The notes under the pieces are model-generated. The model was not told where the DNA came from, did not search any database, and was given only the letters and a program-made list of their open reading frames with translations. Both the position numbers and the translations under genes were made by a program. Below are positions 53,465-62,623 of a DNA stretch of 64,000 nt, one piece after another (position 1 is the first letter of the stretch; each line of letters begins with the position of its first letter). The DNA is from Nitrospira sp. (GTDB taxonomy: Bacteria > Nitrospirota > Nitrospiria > Nitrospirales > Nitrospiraceae). The stretch covers positions 1,401,501 through 1,465,500 of the forward strand of contig CP060501.1 in assembly GCA_024760545.1 (NCBI GenBank), in the 5' to 3' direction.

Positions 53465-53814
53465 CGACCTTCCTCCAGCTCACATGACTGAGCAAGCACG
53501 ATGCCTACGGCTTTAACCGCTGCTGCTTGAAATAAATCCGGCCAAAATGAATAGGCCGCACGTTTGTTTAGGCTCGCCGGGGCTGGCTGCCACAGTTCGC
53601 AAAAGAATGCTGTGGCAGAAATCGTCATTCCCAAAGTTTTGGACATGTGCCTGGAACCCTGCCGACACTCTTTGGGTCGCCGGTACACTGGACGGGGGGT
53701 ACGATACCAATTGAATTTCATGTGCGTAACGAATACCACCGGCGGGCGAGGAACCGAGCTGGTGCAATCTAGTCTGTCGAGATCGCGTCTGAGCGGTGCA
53801 AAATTCAGGCGTGT
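53465..53814. other. intergenic stretch with hairpin
   Basis: No gene recognised. A hairpin with perfect 9-bp arms (53587-53595 CTGCCACAG with 53610-53618) has a 14-base loop. The stretch is downstream of the MarR gene and upstream of the stress gene. Confidence 0.5.
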
Positions 53815-54222
53815 TTAAGCGGCTTTGCGGCTATGGGCAAGAGAAAAGAGTCTGTCAGTCACTTCTATGCTCTGTCTGATCTTCTGAGCCAGGGCTCTGC
53901 CTTTTACGGTCAGCCGCAGCAGGAGTGTTCTCCTGTTTTTGTGGGTCTGTGTTTTGTGTAGCCATCCTTTTCGCTGACTGAGTTGTATGGTCTCGACCAT
54001 GGATGGGTTTTCAATGCACAGCGCCGACGCGATCTCGAGCAATTTGCACTGAGGGTGCCGATCAAGATAGAGCAACATACCGGCCTCTACGGGAGAGACA
54101 CCAAGGGCCCGCAAACGGTGACGGAACAAGCCTTGAAGACGAAGAACCGTTTCGAGAGTCGAAAGCTTGCTGGCGTTCGTTTGAGGAGCCATTTCGGAAG
54201 TATAGCTTGAAAAAGGAGGCAT
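53815..54222 (-). CDS. MarR-family transcriptional regulator
   Basis: A regulator of about 135 residues with a winged helix: 'LGVSPVEAGMLLYLDRHPQCKLLEIASAL' region, 'NPSMVETIQLSQRKGWLHKT' and 'RTLLLRLTVKGRALAQKI' as the wing and dimer helix. The family senses small molecules or oxidants. The start is uncertain: ATG at 54222 (MPPFSS) or 54192 (MAPQTN); a TATACT box just between them could be a -10 element. The target is not evident; the divergent small genes are candidates. Confidence 0.82.
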   Translation of the reverse strand: MPPFSSYTSEMAPQTNASKLSTLETVLRLQGLFRHRLRALGVSPVEAGMLLYLDRHPQCKLLEIASALCIENPSMVETIQLSQRKGWLHKTQTHKNRRTLLLRLTVKGRALAQKIRQSIEVTDRLFSLAHSRKAA

Positions 54223-54495
54223 ACAAAGAAATAACCTGCATTTGAATCTGGGACCATTCCCCGCCCAGCCGGCACACGGCATCTTGAGTAAAGGAAATGA
54301 ATCCGTACCCGTTCTTCACTCGCTGGTCGTTTGCCGAAAGGTCGATTCGTTCCAGCGCAGGCCATGCCATCCTAGCGGATACGGTCAGTTTCGTGAGCTC
54401 CTTCGTCTTGCTAATGACATCTTTGCTGTGTGAATATGTCGAAGATCTTCATTACAGCTTGTTCGGCTCAGCTTCTCCAACGATCACCATTCAAC

Positions 54496-54654
54496 ATGGC
54501 AAGTGAAGCATTCTGTGTTGAATGGCATCAGTCTCCGCGAGGTCGGGTTCAGGGAATTTGGCCCGCAAAAAACCCTCTCCGATCTCTGATGCCCCCACCG
54601 GCGGATCTGGTTGAGACGTGGATAAACACAGAACCACGCCCGACTTTCTTTTGA
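54496..54654 (+). CDS. small protein, paralogue of the next
   Basis: A 52-residue protein beginning MASEAFCVEWHQSPRGRV and ending '...DLVETWINTEPRPTFF'. It shares with the next gene the pattern 'WHxxPRGxVxGxxPPPxxVETWxxT', so both are one small family I do not recognise. No clear ribosome binding site at the chosen ATG; an in-frame ATG at 54430 is an alternative. The shared Trp, Pro-Arg-Gly and Val-Glu-Thr-Trp positions suggest a selected fold. Confidence 0.5.
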   Translation: MASEAFCVEWHQSPRGRVQGIWPAKNPLRSLMPPPADLVETWINTEPRPTFF

Positions 54655-54703
54655 TTCGTTTTCAACCTTTACCAGGGCCGGCAGGAAGGAGATAGGGCCC
54701 TCT

Positions 54704-54961
54704 ATGTCGACGGAAGCAGTCGGTTATCTATGGCATCTGACTCCGAGAGGATGGGTCCCTGGAGCGCCACCGCCCGATCGTGTTGAGACGTGGCTGGACA
54801 CCCATACCTCTTCCAGCACTCCTACTCCACGTTGGCGCCTCGAGTGGGCCTCTCCGAAGCATACTGAGGCAGACCGAAAGGCCTTAAGAAGGAAGATCCG
54901 TAGACCGGTACCGGCGTATGATGACACCAGCTTAATATCCTGGGCCTTTCCTCTGCCCTAG
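54704..54961 (+). CDS. small protein, 85 aa, paralogue of the previous
   Basis: An 85-residue protein with 'YLWHLTPRGWVPGAPPPDRVETW' as core, then a Ser/Thr/Pro stretch and a basic 'ADRKALRRKIRRP' segment. AAGGAG lies 17 bases before the ATG, a little far. It repeats the pattern of the gene 50 bases upstream. Function unknown; tryptophans and basic end might fit a nucleic-acid- or membrane-associated role, which is speculation. Confidence 0.6.
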   Translation: MSTEAVGYLWHLTPRGWVPGAPPPDRVETWLDTHTSSSTPTPRWRLEWASPKHTEADRKALRRKIRRPVPAYDDTSLISWAFPLP

Positions 54962-55091
54962 TCTTACCTTGCCAAAACCGACCATACCGCTACGCAACCC
55001 CTCGAGGGCTTCCAAAAAACGCACAGGCGTCAAAAGCCAAACCGCCGAAAAATCTAAACCTGCCGACCGGCCATGATACGCGCCATAGCCG

Positions 55092-55751
55092 CTATTTCCT
55101 GTTGGGTTGACGGGCAATCTGCTTTGCCACTTCGGCATTGCAAGAAGCAAACTGCGATACCATTTCTTTCGAGTGTCTTCGGCTGAACCCTGTTCCGGAA
55201 GGCGTGGTCTCCGCCACACTCAGATCAAGCGGCACTAGCACATCGAGCCCATCCTTGGTCCGGTTAAACCCAATCGTGACTTGGGCTCCATCAACAATGT
55301 CTTTGAGGACGCTCAGGACTTTGTCGTCTAAGGCATAGGCAAAGATGCGCGTGCCGGGGGTGTCCGGCGCCTCATACTGAAAAAACTTGCTGGTCGCCGT
55401 GGTGCCATGAGGGGTTTGAAGATACGCAAAGTATGGGGCTTCGGCTTCCGCATCTGCGTGCGGCGCCATCGACGTTCCCAATTTGAATGACACGACGGCG
55501 GCAGTTTGGTCCTGGTTGGCCCAAAAGGTAATGTTTCCGACCAAGGCGACTAAGGCACCGCGCCGATAGGCCTGGTCCTGACCGACCACGCTAAAAACCA
55601 GAGAACAGCCCTGCCGCTTCCCTCCTGCTTGGATCGACTGAAACTGAACGCCGATGGTGCCCACAAGAGTTGAAAGGTCGGCGGCGTGAGCTGCCGAATA
55701 CGGCAACAGAAACGTGATAGGGAGAAGGATCTGACGCACCCATCGCGGCAT
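55092..55751 (-). CDS. periplasmic hypothetical protein, 219 aa
   Basis: It has a signal peptide (RQILLPITFLLPYSAAHA, cut after AHA) and a beta-rich body with two cysteines (residues about 49 and 202). I know no family for it. Segments 'FFQYEAPDTPGTRIFAYALDD' and 'VTIGFNRTKDGLDVLVPLDL' look like strands of a beta-sandwich. It is probably exported to the periplasm. It stands alone between convergent small genes and the PilZ gene. Confidence 0.7.
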   Translation of the reverse strand: MPRWVRQILLPITFLLPYSAAHAADLSTLVGTIGVQFQSIQAGGKRQGCSLVFSVVGQDQAYRRGALVALVGNITFWANQDQTAAVVSFKLGTSMAPHADAEAEAPYFAYLQTPHGTTATSKFFQYEAPDTPGTRIFAYALDDKVLSVLKDIVDGAQVTIGFNRTKDGLDVLVPLDLSVAETTPSGTGFSRRHSKEMVSQFASCNAEVAKQIARQPNRK

Positions 55752-56025
55752 CCTAGTTACCCATTCTCCGGAAGGATATCTAACGTGTGAAGATCGGGCT
55801 CAGCGATGAGAACGGTTTGGGAGGACATGACGCGCCCCACTGAGGCGCGCATAAATACACTACTACGCCCGCATGCACCATCGGCAGCATGCCCTAGTGC
55901 AAGACGTTCAATGAGTAATCCTGTTCGAACAGTCGGTTAGTATGTGGCGGTCGCCACTCGCGTGCGGCAGAGAGGTGCACGAGGGAGTTGAAGAGATTTC
56001 GTTCCAAGGTTGGACAGGTCACTGC

Positions 56026-56343
56026 TCATAATGCCTTCATTCGCTCTTGGATGTAGTCATTCAGTTGCTCCTGTGACTCATCATTCATCACAAGCGTTTC
56101 GATACCGCACTCTTCTCCGCGCACCCATCGCACAATCCCGGCAGACACCGACACCCATTTCCCGGTCGCCAGTCTGACCTTCATCGAGCACACATCCCCC
56201 GCTTGTAGCCGCGCGTCGCCATGGATTCTCCAACCGCGAGTGGAGAGATTCGTCACTGTTCCGTGGGCACTATGGAATCGATGTTCATACCGCACAGGAC
56301 AAAATGCAGGAACGCGACGGTAGGGCCGGAGGACATACGCCAT
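56026..56343 (-). CDS. PilZ-domain protein
   Basis: A 105-residue single PilZ domain. The start 'LRPYRRVPAFCPVRYE' gives the RxxxR motif and 'NLSTRGWRIHG' the (D/N)xSxxG motif (with N and a changed spacing), so cyclic-di-GMP binding is plausible. GAGG precedes the chosen ATG; the open frame extends 26 codons upstream. It would change conformation on c-di-GMP and act on a partner not seen here. Confidence 0.8.
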   Translation of the reverse strand: MAYVLRPYRRVPAFCPVRYEHRFHSAHGTVTNLSTRGWRIHGDARLQAGDVCSMKVRLATGKWVSVSAGIVRWVRGEECGIETLVMNDESQEQLNDYIQERMKAL

Positions 56344-56553
56344 AGCCACCTCGACGGGGAAGCAGATTGTAGGAGAGAGCAGAATCGATCTGCAAGCGGG
56401 CTTTAGGAGGGTGCCGGTCATGAACCGGCTGCCAAGAATATCTCAAGAGGGATCGGCGGCAAAACATCTCAAGTGACGCACAGGCTAAGGACCTCCCAAA
56501 CCAAGACGGAACCGCTAGGTTTGGCACGAGTTGGATCGACGCATGAGACGCGA

Positions 56554-56703
56554 TCAGCTCAACCGTGCTTCAAGTTTTTCGATTCGGTCGGCCATGTCTA
56601 TGAGAATACTCCAAAGGGCCTTAGTGGACGGTTCGTCAAGTTCTTGTGGCGCGGGGAGTTCTTTCGCCAGGTTTCTGAGCAGCTGCGCATTGGAATGTTG
56701 CAT
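56554..56703 (-). CDS. 49-residue helical small protein
   Basis: MQHSNAQLLRNLAKELPAP followed by a helix with heptad character (LWSILIDMADRIEKLEARLS). GGAGGAG lies 6 bases before the ATG, and the stop follows the helix directly. The C-terminus could form a short coiled coil. I do not recognise it. It lies between the PilZ gene and the receiver gene on the same strand. Confidence 0.55.
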   Translation of the reverse strand: MQHSNAQLLRNLAKELPAPQELDEPSTKALWSILIDMADRIEKLEARLS

Positions 56704-56931
56704 GAAGCTCCTCCAATTACTGTATCCAAGAGCACAAAAGCCTAGTGAAGAGGCGACGAGAAGTCAAACTGGGTGCGCCATGGCAGGCCGAATCCGTCAT
56801 GGTGAAGACTGCATGGACAGCGTGGTGGTTGCGCCCCCTTAAGATGTCGATAGGTCTCATCGGGCAGAAGGACCACCTGAAAACTGCGTAGAGCCTGTCT
56901 GTGTGGACATGGCCTCCGGCGAGGCCGGCCA

Positions 56932-57576
56932 CTATCTGGCACAAATGCTCAATCGATTGAGGCGAACCAAAGCCTTCTCTTTTGTGCACTCTTCAACTGA
57001 CGCAGCCAGGTCAAAAAACAATCCGTCGATATTCGGATCGATCAATTTCAGGCTTTCCTGTATGAGTGTCGCCGTTTTGTCCACTCGCTTCAGGACCATT
57101 CCGATAACCCTTCGTACGGACCGTTCTACTGGATAATCTTCGATATGACGCCGGAAGTTGGACAACACCCGTTCTCGTTCCGTCAGCAGTCTGAGAAACC
57201 GCGCTTGCCAGAGGGCAATGCGGACGCTGGTGAGGACCTCGACGTCATCTACAGGCTTGGCAATCACATCAAAGGCCCCTCGGCGGAGAAGACAATCTCG
57301 AGCCGGTTCGATGTCCGTACTTGCGGCCGTGACGATGACCGGAGAGAGCACGTGGCGGTGTTGTGTCCGATGAAGGAGGAGCGAATGTTCCTTCTGAATC
57401 AGATACGGGGCGGCAACCACGGTTGAATAGTGTGCGTGCGATAACCGCTCCGTCGTTTCCTGAGGAGAGGAACACACATCCACGTCAATCCGAGGCAGAT
57501 GTCCTGCGAAGATACGGAGAAGGCCCTGCCGCATAGCAGGATCCGTCTCAGCAATAAGAATCGCGCCGATTTCCAT
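56932..57576 (-). CDS. degenerate response-regulator receiver protein
   Basis: A 214-residue protein with a receiver-like domain in the first 120 residues: 'ILIAETDPAMRQGLLRIF' at the start and 'GAFDVIAKPVDDVEVL' with the conserved Lys, but the phospho-acceptor position in 'YSTVVAAPYLI' has no Asp. It is thus probably a pseudo-receiver. The C-terminal 85 residues are helical with no recognised output domain. No kinase is adjacent. Confidence 0.72.
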   Translation of the reverse strand: MEIGAILIAETDPAMRQGLLRIFAGHLPRIDVDVCSSPQETTERLSHAHYSTVVAAPYLIQKEHSLLLHRTQHRHVLSPVIVTAASTDIEPARDCLLRRGAFDVIAKPVDDVEVLTSVRIALWQARFLRLLTERERVLSNFRRHIEDYPVERSVRRVIGMVLKRVDKTATLIQESLKLIDPNIDGLFFDLAASVEECTKEKALVRLNRLSICAR

Positions 57577-58051
57577 GACAACTAACCTGCCTGGATAGAT
57601 GCATATTCAAGTGAGGGGAAGCACACGCAACCATGGTGACGGTTCTACCTGTTCCGTTATCGCGACATACGCCCCTGTCAGTGAGTACGCGCGATCGGCA
57701 CTGCACGTAATTCTCACGTTGTGGGTAGGCCCCGATGTCCGGAGCGGAAAACCCCTACGCCAGCGGAGAGCCGAGCACGATCCACGAGATGCCCTCTCCG
57801 AGTTGTTAGGTAGCATAAGCATGTTAAATGCCATCCTCGAGAATGCTGGGTGCCCTCCACAGATCGAACCGAAGCAAACAGGATACGTACAAAAAAACTA
57901 GGGGTTGTACCAATGTTCACTCTGCAGATGTTCTGTAATTTTTGTAGTTTTGTGTTGCGTTTGATAGTGCTCCGCGCGGAAATACAAAAACAGGCCGTGC
58001 ACAATCGCACCATTGCCAGGCGAAAGTCATCGGTGTATCCACAACCATGAA

Positions 58052-59229
58052 TCAGAATGGCACGACACCCATCTCTTGAAAGAGCGTCGGAGGCATATCA
58101 AGGTTCGGATGCTGTGCCGGGCTGGGTGGCGAGGGCCGCTCTCCTAATGTCACCGTCCGCGTGAAGGACTCGCCCTCTCGCATAATCGTGAGCTCCACAG
58201 ATTGGGCGGCTTGTAATTGGTGGAAGACCTTCACGAACTGCTCTCTCGTATGCAGGGTCTGGTCGTTGATGGCGACGATGATGTCGCCCCCTAGGACCCA
58301 AGGCTCTCCTCCGATGACCACATCCAGTTTGCCGGACCGCAAGCCGATCTTTTCAGCCGGACCCCGTCATCGGTGTCGAGAACCAGCAAGCCGTCGACCA
58401 GAGGCAACGCGAACAGATTTCGCAATTCATCGGTGACGAATTTCCCCTTCACACCGAGCCAAGGACGGATGACCCGGCCATGAGCGCGGAGGTCGGCGAT
58501 AATGGATTTGACGGTATTGATCGGTATTGCGAAACTGATATTCTGGGCCTCCAGCATGACGCTCGCGTTGATGCCGATGACGCGACCATCAGAATCGACG
58601 AGCGGCCCCCCGCTATTGCCGGGATTGATCGGAGCCGTCGTTTGAATGGTCTGCTGAAAGTTTTCCTGTCTGGTTCCCATCACCTTGCCAAACCCACTGA
58701 CGATCCCCGTTGAGAAAGCGTAGCCCAGGCCGAACGGATGCCCAATCGCCAGCACTTTTTGTCCGATTTCCAGCTTGTCGGAATCGCCTAATTGAGCAGC
58801 GATCGCAAACCCCTTTGGCATGGCTACTCGGAGCAATGCCACGTCCGTCAGCGGATCGCTTCCCACCAGTTCTGCTGGAAGCCGTTTCCCATCATGCAAG
58901 GTGACGGTGATCTTGGCAGTTCCATCAACAACATGGGCATTCGTGAGGATTACACCCTGGTCGTCGAGTAGGACGCCTGATCCAAGTCCCTTCCACGAGG
59001 CTTGTGTCACATGGTGGGGGCTCACATAGGCGGAGGTGATCAGAACCGTCGATCTCGCGATATGTTTATAGACGCGTATGTTGTTGAGTTCCTCAGGGGT
59101 GGTCGGCGTCGCCGCCTGCACCGGCAGGCTCGACAGGCCGAGATACAGACAGAGACTGAGCGAAAGGAGATTGCAAGAACGCCAGAACCTGCGATACGGA
59201 CGGCGACCGGTGAATCTCCCAAAAATCAT
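58052..59229 (-). pseudogene. htrA: HtrA/DegP-like serine protease, frameshifted in the PDZ domain
   Basis: The first frame (59229 to 58291) has a signal/anchor (residues about 17-38), and the trypsin-like domain with the triad His in 'LTNAHVVDG', Asp in 'DPLTDVALL' and Ser in 'GNSGGPL'. The PDZ domain starts in 'GLLVLDTDDG', and then continues in another frame (from 'GPAEKIGLRSGKLDVVIGG', ending at 58052). One base missing in the run of four G (58362-58365, C on the plus strand) would account for it. If real, the protein ends with a short foreign tail and lacks most of its PDZ domain; a sequencing error is equally possible. Periplasmic quality-control protease by family. Confidence 0.85.
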
Positions 59230-59391
59230 GATAGTTTTCCTCCTCGTATGCGCCCCTCACCACTGATCACAAAAGCAAACTCAGGTGAGGCAGTCGTCTT
59301 CACTAAGCCACACCTTGTTGTGATCCCATTTCTATCGATCTCCATCACGCAGGGGTGAGCCCAATTCCAAACTGATGTTTTGCCGACTCTG

Positions 59392-60006
59392 TCACGAGCT
59401 TTCGGAGCTCTGGTTCTCCGCACCTTGACTGTGACGAGGCGAGGAACCGGCTGGGCCGTCCCCAAGACAGATAGTCCGTTCATCCGGAGGATAGGCTTCT
59501 ATACCGCCTGTCTCAGAAGAGAAATACTTGTTCTTGACGCCCTCGGTATTCCAAATGTGAAGGCATTGCGCCCTCAGGTGCGGCAGTACCCGTGGAGCAC
59601 CGCCGAACATTTCGGGACCAGGCCGATACGTTGTGCCAACCACAATGAGCCGATTCCCTGTTTGCAACATGCTCGGTTCCACAGACCCTTTGAAGGTGAC
59701 TGCAAACCATGGTGCGCTGTCGTGTTCAATGCTCGTTGGGCTCTTTGCGGAATGCCCCTCAACAGGCCTTTCTTCAACCAGAATGACAAGGCGAGCAGGG
59801 TTCTGAATGACTCGTATGATCTCACCAGCCAACTCCACCTTGTGAGAGACGAAGGTGAGGCTGGACGGGTGATAGGCCTCTTCCTCCCAGGCCTTGACGT
59901 CAAAGGTGTTGGCTTCGACATCCTTCATCACTGCCGGGGGAAACATGGGAGTGGCCGTGCACGCACTGAACCACAGAGCCATTGCCGCCAATCCTAGAAT
60001 ACGCAT
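59392..60006 (-). CDS. slp: Slp-family outer-membrane lipoprotein
   Basis: A 204-residue lipoprotein. The lipobox is at 'ALWFSAC' and AAGGAGAGG precedes the ATG. The body has the Slp pattern: 'FPPAVMKDVEANTFDVKAW', 'GKVELAGEIIRVIQNP'-like strand, 'SAPWFAVTFKGSVEPSML' and 'GNRLIVVGTTY'. Slp proteins sit on the outer membrane and are linked to starvation or acid stress; their activity is unknown. It lies 138 bases downstream of the receiver gene on the same strand. Confidence 0.82.
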   Translation of the reverse strand: MRILGLAAMALWFSACTATPMFPPAVMKDVEANTFDVKAWEEEAYHPSSLTFVSHKVELAGEIIRVIQNPARLVILVEERPVEGHSAKSPTSIEHDSAPWFAVTFKGSVEPSMLQTGNRLIVVGTTYRPGPEMFGGAPRVLPHLRAQCLHIWNTEGVKNKYFSSETGGIEAYPPDERTICLGDGPAGSSPRHSQGAENQSSESS

Positions 60007-60144
60007 GGTGCCTCTCCTTTCTGCCGGAGACCGGAACAAGACGCCATTTGATAATCTCGATTCGGCCCGCTGAATCCACCCTTGTGGAATGCCCCCTAGT
60101 CCTCAATAGGTCGGCATGACTGTTCTTTCTAGAGCTCCCACCAC

Positions 60145-60582
60145 TCATTGTGGTTCCATTTCCAATTGGTGGGAGGTGATACCCGTCTGATCGGGGTGGG
60201 GAGTTAGTCTGTCAGGGACGACCTCGTTGAGAACATGGATCAGTTTTTCTCTCTCGACTGGCTTAGGCAGGCACGCGGCGGCTCCCTGAGTCATCGCCAG
60301 CTCAACAATATCAGTTGCGAAACTGCCGGACATGAGAATGACGGGCAGCTCCGGCCACACCAGATGACATTGATGGAGGAGATCGAGGCCATCAAGGTAC
60401 GGCATATGGAGATCGGTGATCACGGCGTCAAAATGACGCCGGTGGAGTTCCCTCCAGGCCCGCAGTCCATCCGCGACCGCCACCACTACAAAACGGTGCG
60501 GTTCCAGTTGCTCGAGGAGGAGACGGCGCACCGCCTCTTCGTCATCGACGATTAACACGCGCCTACCGTACCCACTCATCAT
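60145..60582 (-). CDS. single-domain response regulator (CheY-like)
   Basis: A 145-residue receiver. The acidic pair is in 'LIVDDEEAVRRLLL', the phospho-acceptor Asp in 'AVITDLHMPYLDG', and the conserved Lys in 'CLPKPVERE'. There is no output domain, so it signals by protein contact. GGAGG precedes the ATG. No kinase gene is next to it. Confidence 0.92.
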   Translation of the reverse strand: MMSGYGRRVLIVDDEEAVRRLLLEQLEPHRFVVVAVADGLRAWRELHRRHFDAVITDLHMPYLDGLDLLHQCHLVWPELPVILMSGSFATDIVELAMTQGAAACLPKPVEREKLIHVLNEVVPDRLTPHPDQTGITSHQLEMEPQ

Positions 60583-60789
60583 GACCTCCTTCCATCAGGA
60601 ATACGTGCTTATGCCTCGATCTGAGGTGCGGGGTAGAGGAAACAGGAGGGCGACCTCCACCCCGCACTCGGTCCGAGCTGGGAGGCATAGCGCTCGGACG
60701 ATCAGCATCATTGGTACTCCGTCGAAGCGATCGATTTCACATGTCCAGTCGCGCCCATCGGCCCATTGTCAGAGAGAGACCGTCGCCTC

Positions 60790-61365
60790 CTATGAGCGTG
60801 CGCCCACGGACGTATCCTGATTGACGGCCGACTCGTGGCGGCTGGGTCCATTTCCACAGGTCGGTCCGTGATGCCCGTCCCCGTGATGGCGAGGAGCGCG
60901 CATCTTCGTTTTCCAGGATTCGCGCTGTTCCGGTGTCAGCACGGCGAGCGCCGTCCGGATCGCCTTCACCCGATCAAGCCGCTCGATCGTGGTGGCCGCT
61001 TCGGACTTCCGCAGCGCTGCCTCGATGGCCGATAGTTCCGATTGAGGATTCTTGATGAGGCTTCTCACGTCCACTTCCGCCAGTTCCACCGCCGCCTGGT
61101 TCCGAATGCGGGTCTTGGCATAGTCTGCGGCTAGGGATTCGATCTTGCCGACTTGCTCCGCTGAGAGATTGAAATCCTTTTGGTTATGCAGGAGCACACG
61201 GAAGGTTCGGCTGGCAAAATCCTTCTGGTGACCTCCGTAATGAAACGACGCGCCTCCTGGACCTGGATGCGAACGGCCTTCGCTCGGAACGAGTAAGACT
61301 GCGGCCAGACCTATGCCTGCCACACACAGAGGCATTGCCCACCGATACAGTCGTGTTTGCAACAT
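60790..61365 (-). CDS. Spy/CpxP-like periplasmic protein
   Basis: A 191-residue exported protein: signal peptide (YRWAMPLCVAGIGLAAVLLV), a helical body with 'LNLSAEQVGKIESL'-type and 'LTPEQRESWKTKM' repeats as in Spy/CpxP and heavy-metal sensor proteins, and a His/Gly-rich tail ('HHGDGHHGP'). It may bind metals or act as a chaperone in the periplasm. AAGGAGAG precedes the chosen ATG, ten codons after the first possible start. Confidence 0.8.
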   Translation of the reverse strand: MLQTRLYRWAMPLCVAGIGLAAVLLVPSEGRSHPGPGGASFHYGGHQKDFASRTFRVLLHNQKDFNLSAEQVGKIESLAADYAKTRIRNQAAVELAEVDVRSLIKNPQSELSAIEAALRKSEAATTIERLDRVKAIRTALAVLTPEQRESWKTKMRAPRHHGDGHHGPTCGNGPSRHESAVNQDTSVGARS

Positions 61366-61614
61366 GAGATCTCTCCTTTCTATGGGAAGGACCATACACC
61401 GCTGGATGTTCGGGTATGTGCGCTCTCCTGGCTTAGCAACTTGTTCTACTCATTAGACGGAGCGGATGACAGAAAGGTTACACGCGATGGGTCATAGATG
61501 GGTCTTAACGAATCGAGAGGGCATGGAAATCCAGGGGAGGCGGAGTAATGGGCAGTGGTCACGCCGGTTTCCACAAGCCATGATTCTGGTTAAATTATTC
61601 TCTTGTCCAACCCC

Positions 61615-61959
61615 TTACTCTGCTGCCGTAAAGATCGAGATGTCCTCCGCTCCGCATCGATCCAACACATCGGTAATCGCGTCGATGTGACGATCATCGG
61701 CCTTGACATCGAGAACCGGCCCGCCCCGCCGAACGCCTTCCGGGCACAGAGCCTGACTCGTTTGTCCGAATCCAAGAGAGTCCTTAAGACTCTCGAAAAA
61801 ACCACGCGGAGACCTTTCGGGAAGAGTGGTGGGTTGAAAGCCTGGCTGGTCATAGACCTGCATATCGATGGTAGAAATCTTCTTGAGAGTTGCGATTTCG
61901 GACTTCGTCTGTTCCGCATGTGTGCGAGTGCGGAAGAAACCTCTGACGATATTCGGCAT
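61615..61959 (-). CDS. hypothetical protein, 114 aa (general stress 17M-like?)
   Basis: A 114-residue soluble protein. 'GFFRTRTHAEQTKSEIATL' at the start and 'HIDAITDVLDRCGAEDISIF' at the end follow the pattern of proteins of the general stress protein 17M type, in which a small alpha/beta domain (helix 'aeqai..L...G') recurs. This is a weak match. GGAGACGAG precedes two adjacent ATG codons. It stands alone. Confidence 0.65.
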   Translation of the reverse strand: MPNIVRGFFRTRTHAEQTKSEIATLKKISTIDMQVYDQPGFQPTTLPERSPRGFFESLKDSLGFGQTSQALCPEGVRRGGPVLDVKADDRHIDAITDVLDRCGAEDISIFTAAE

Positions 61960-62212
61960 CATCTCGTCTCCTAACCATAAGCTTGTTGTGGATCATTCTG
62001 AGAAGTATGGTTGCATGGTCGTCAGACAACCACAGGCAGTCTCTGCAGGTCATACCCCTCTTGAAGTCTGAAGGCCGACCGGTGAATACCGGAGCCACGG
62101 CGGTGAGCGTCGTTTACGAGGCGCTCCTCTCGCACGAAGCACAGAACTGAACCGTCGTGCGGATCACGACCGGAGATCCGGTGGCGATGCACTCATGTAG
62201 AGCGGAGCACGC

Positions 62213-62494
62213 TTAAGTTAGGGGCGGATGGAAAACGGATGTGGCGAACACAGGTAAGTCGGAGATGGGATGCCCATCGATGCAGAGACGAAGGACACTC
62301 GAGGGGCGCAGTTCAGGCACCAGAGGGAGTATCGAGGGATCTTCGCAGACCGATTCCGTGAGCATATCGGAGGCGTTCATGAGACTTAACAGAGTCACCG
62401 GGAAGCCAAGCATCTGTGCCAACACGCAGACACACAGCACGAAGACCAGCCACCTCAAGCCTATTGTCTGACCAAACCGTCTCCACGTCTCCAT
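62213..62494 (-). CDS. hypothetical single-helix membrane protein
   Basis: A 93-residue protein with one transmembrane helix ('LRWLVFVLCVCVLAQMLGF') near the start, then a short outside region with two cysteines. No ribosome binding site is obvious and I do not recognise it. The composition and helix make it a plausible but unproven gene. Confidence 0.45.
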   Translation of the reverse strand: METWRRFGQTIGLRWLVFVLCVCVLAQMLGFPVTLLSLMNASDMLTESVCEDPSILPLVPELRPSSVLRLCIDGHPISDLPVFATSVFHPPLT

Positions 62495-62623
62495 GGAGTG
62501 ATATAGCACCAAGAACCGCGTGGAACTTCTAATGTCTCCAGATGAGTTCCCGCCACGCGAGTCTCAGCCAGTTCCGCAACATGCGCTGCGATACCCTGAC
62601 AATGTCCGCCAAGTCTCGCTGAC

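Noticed and set aside
57599-57901. 100-codon plus-strand frame after the receiver gene
   Set aside because: No ribosome binding site and no family; the end 'LLGSISMLNAILENAG' looks helical but is not enough to call a gene.
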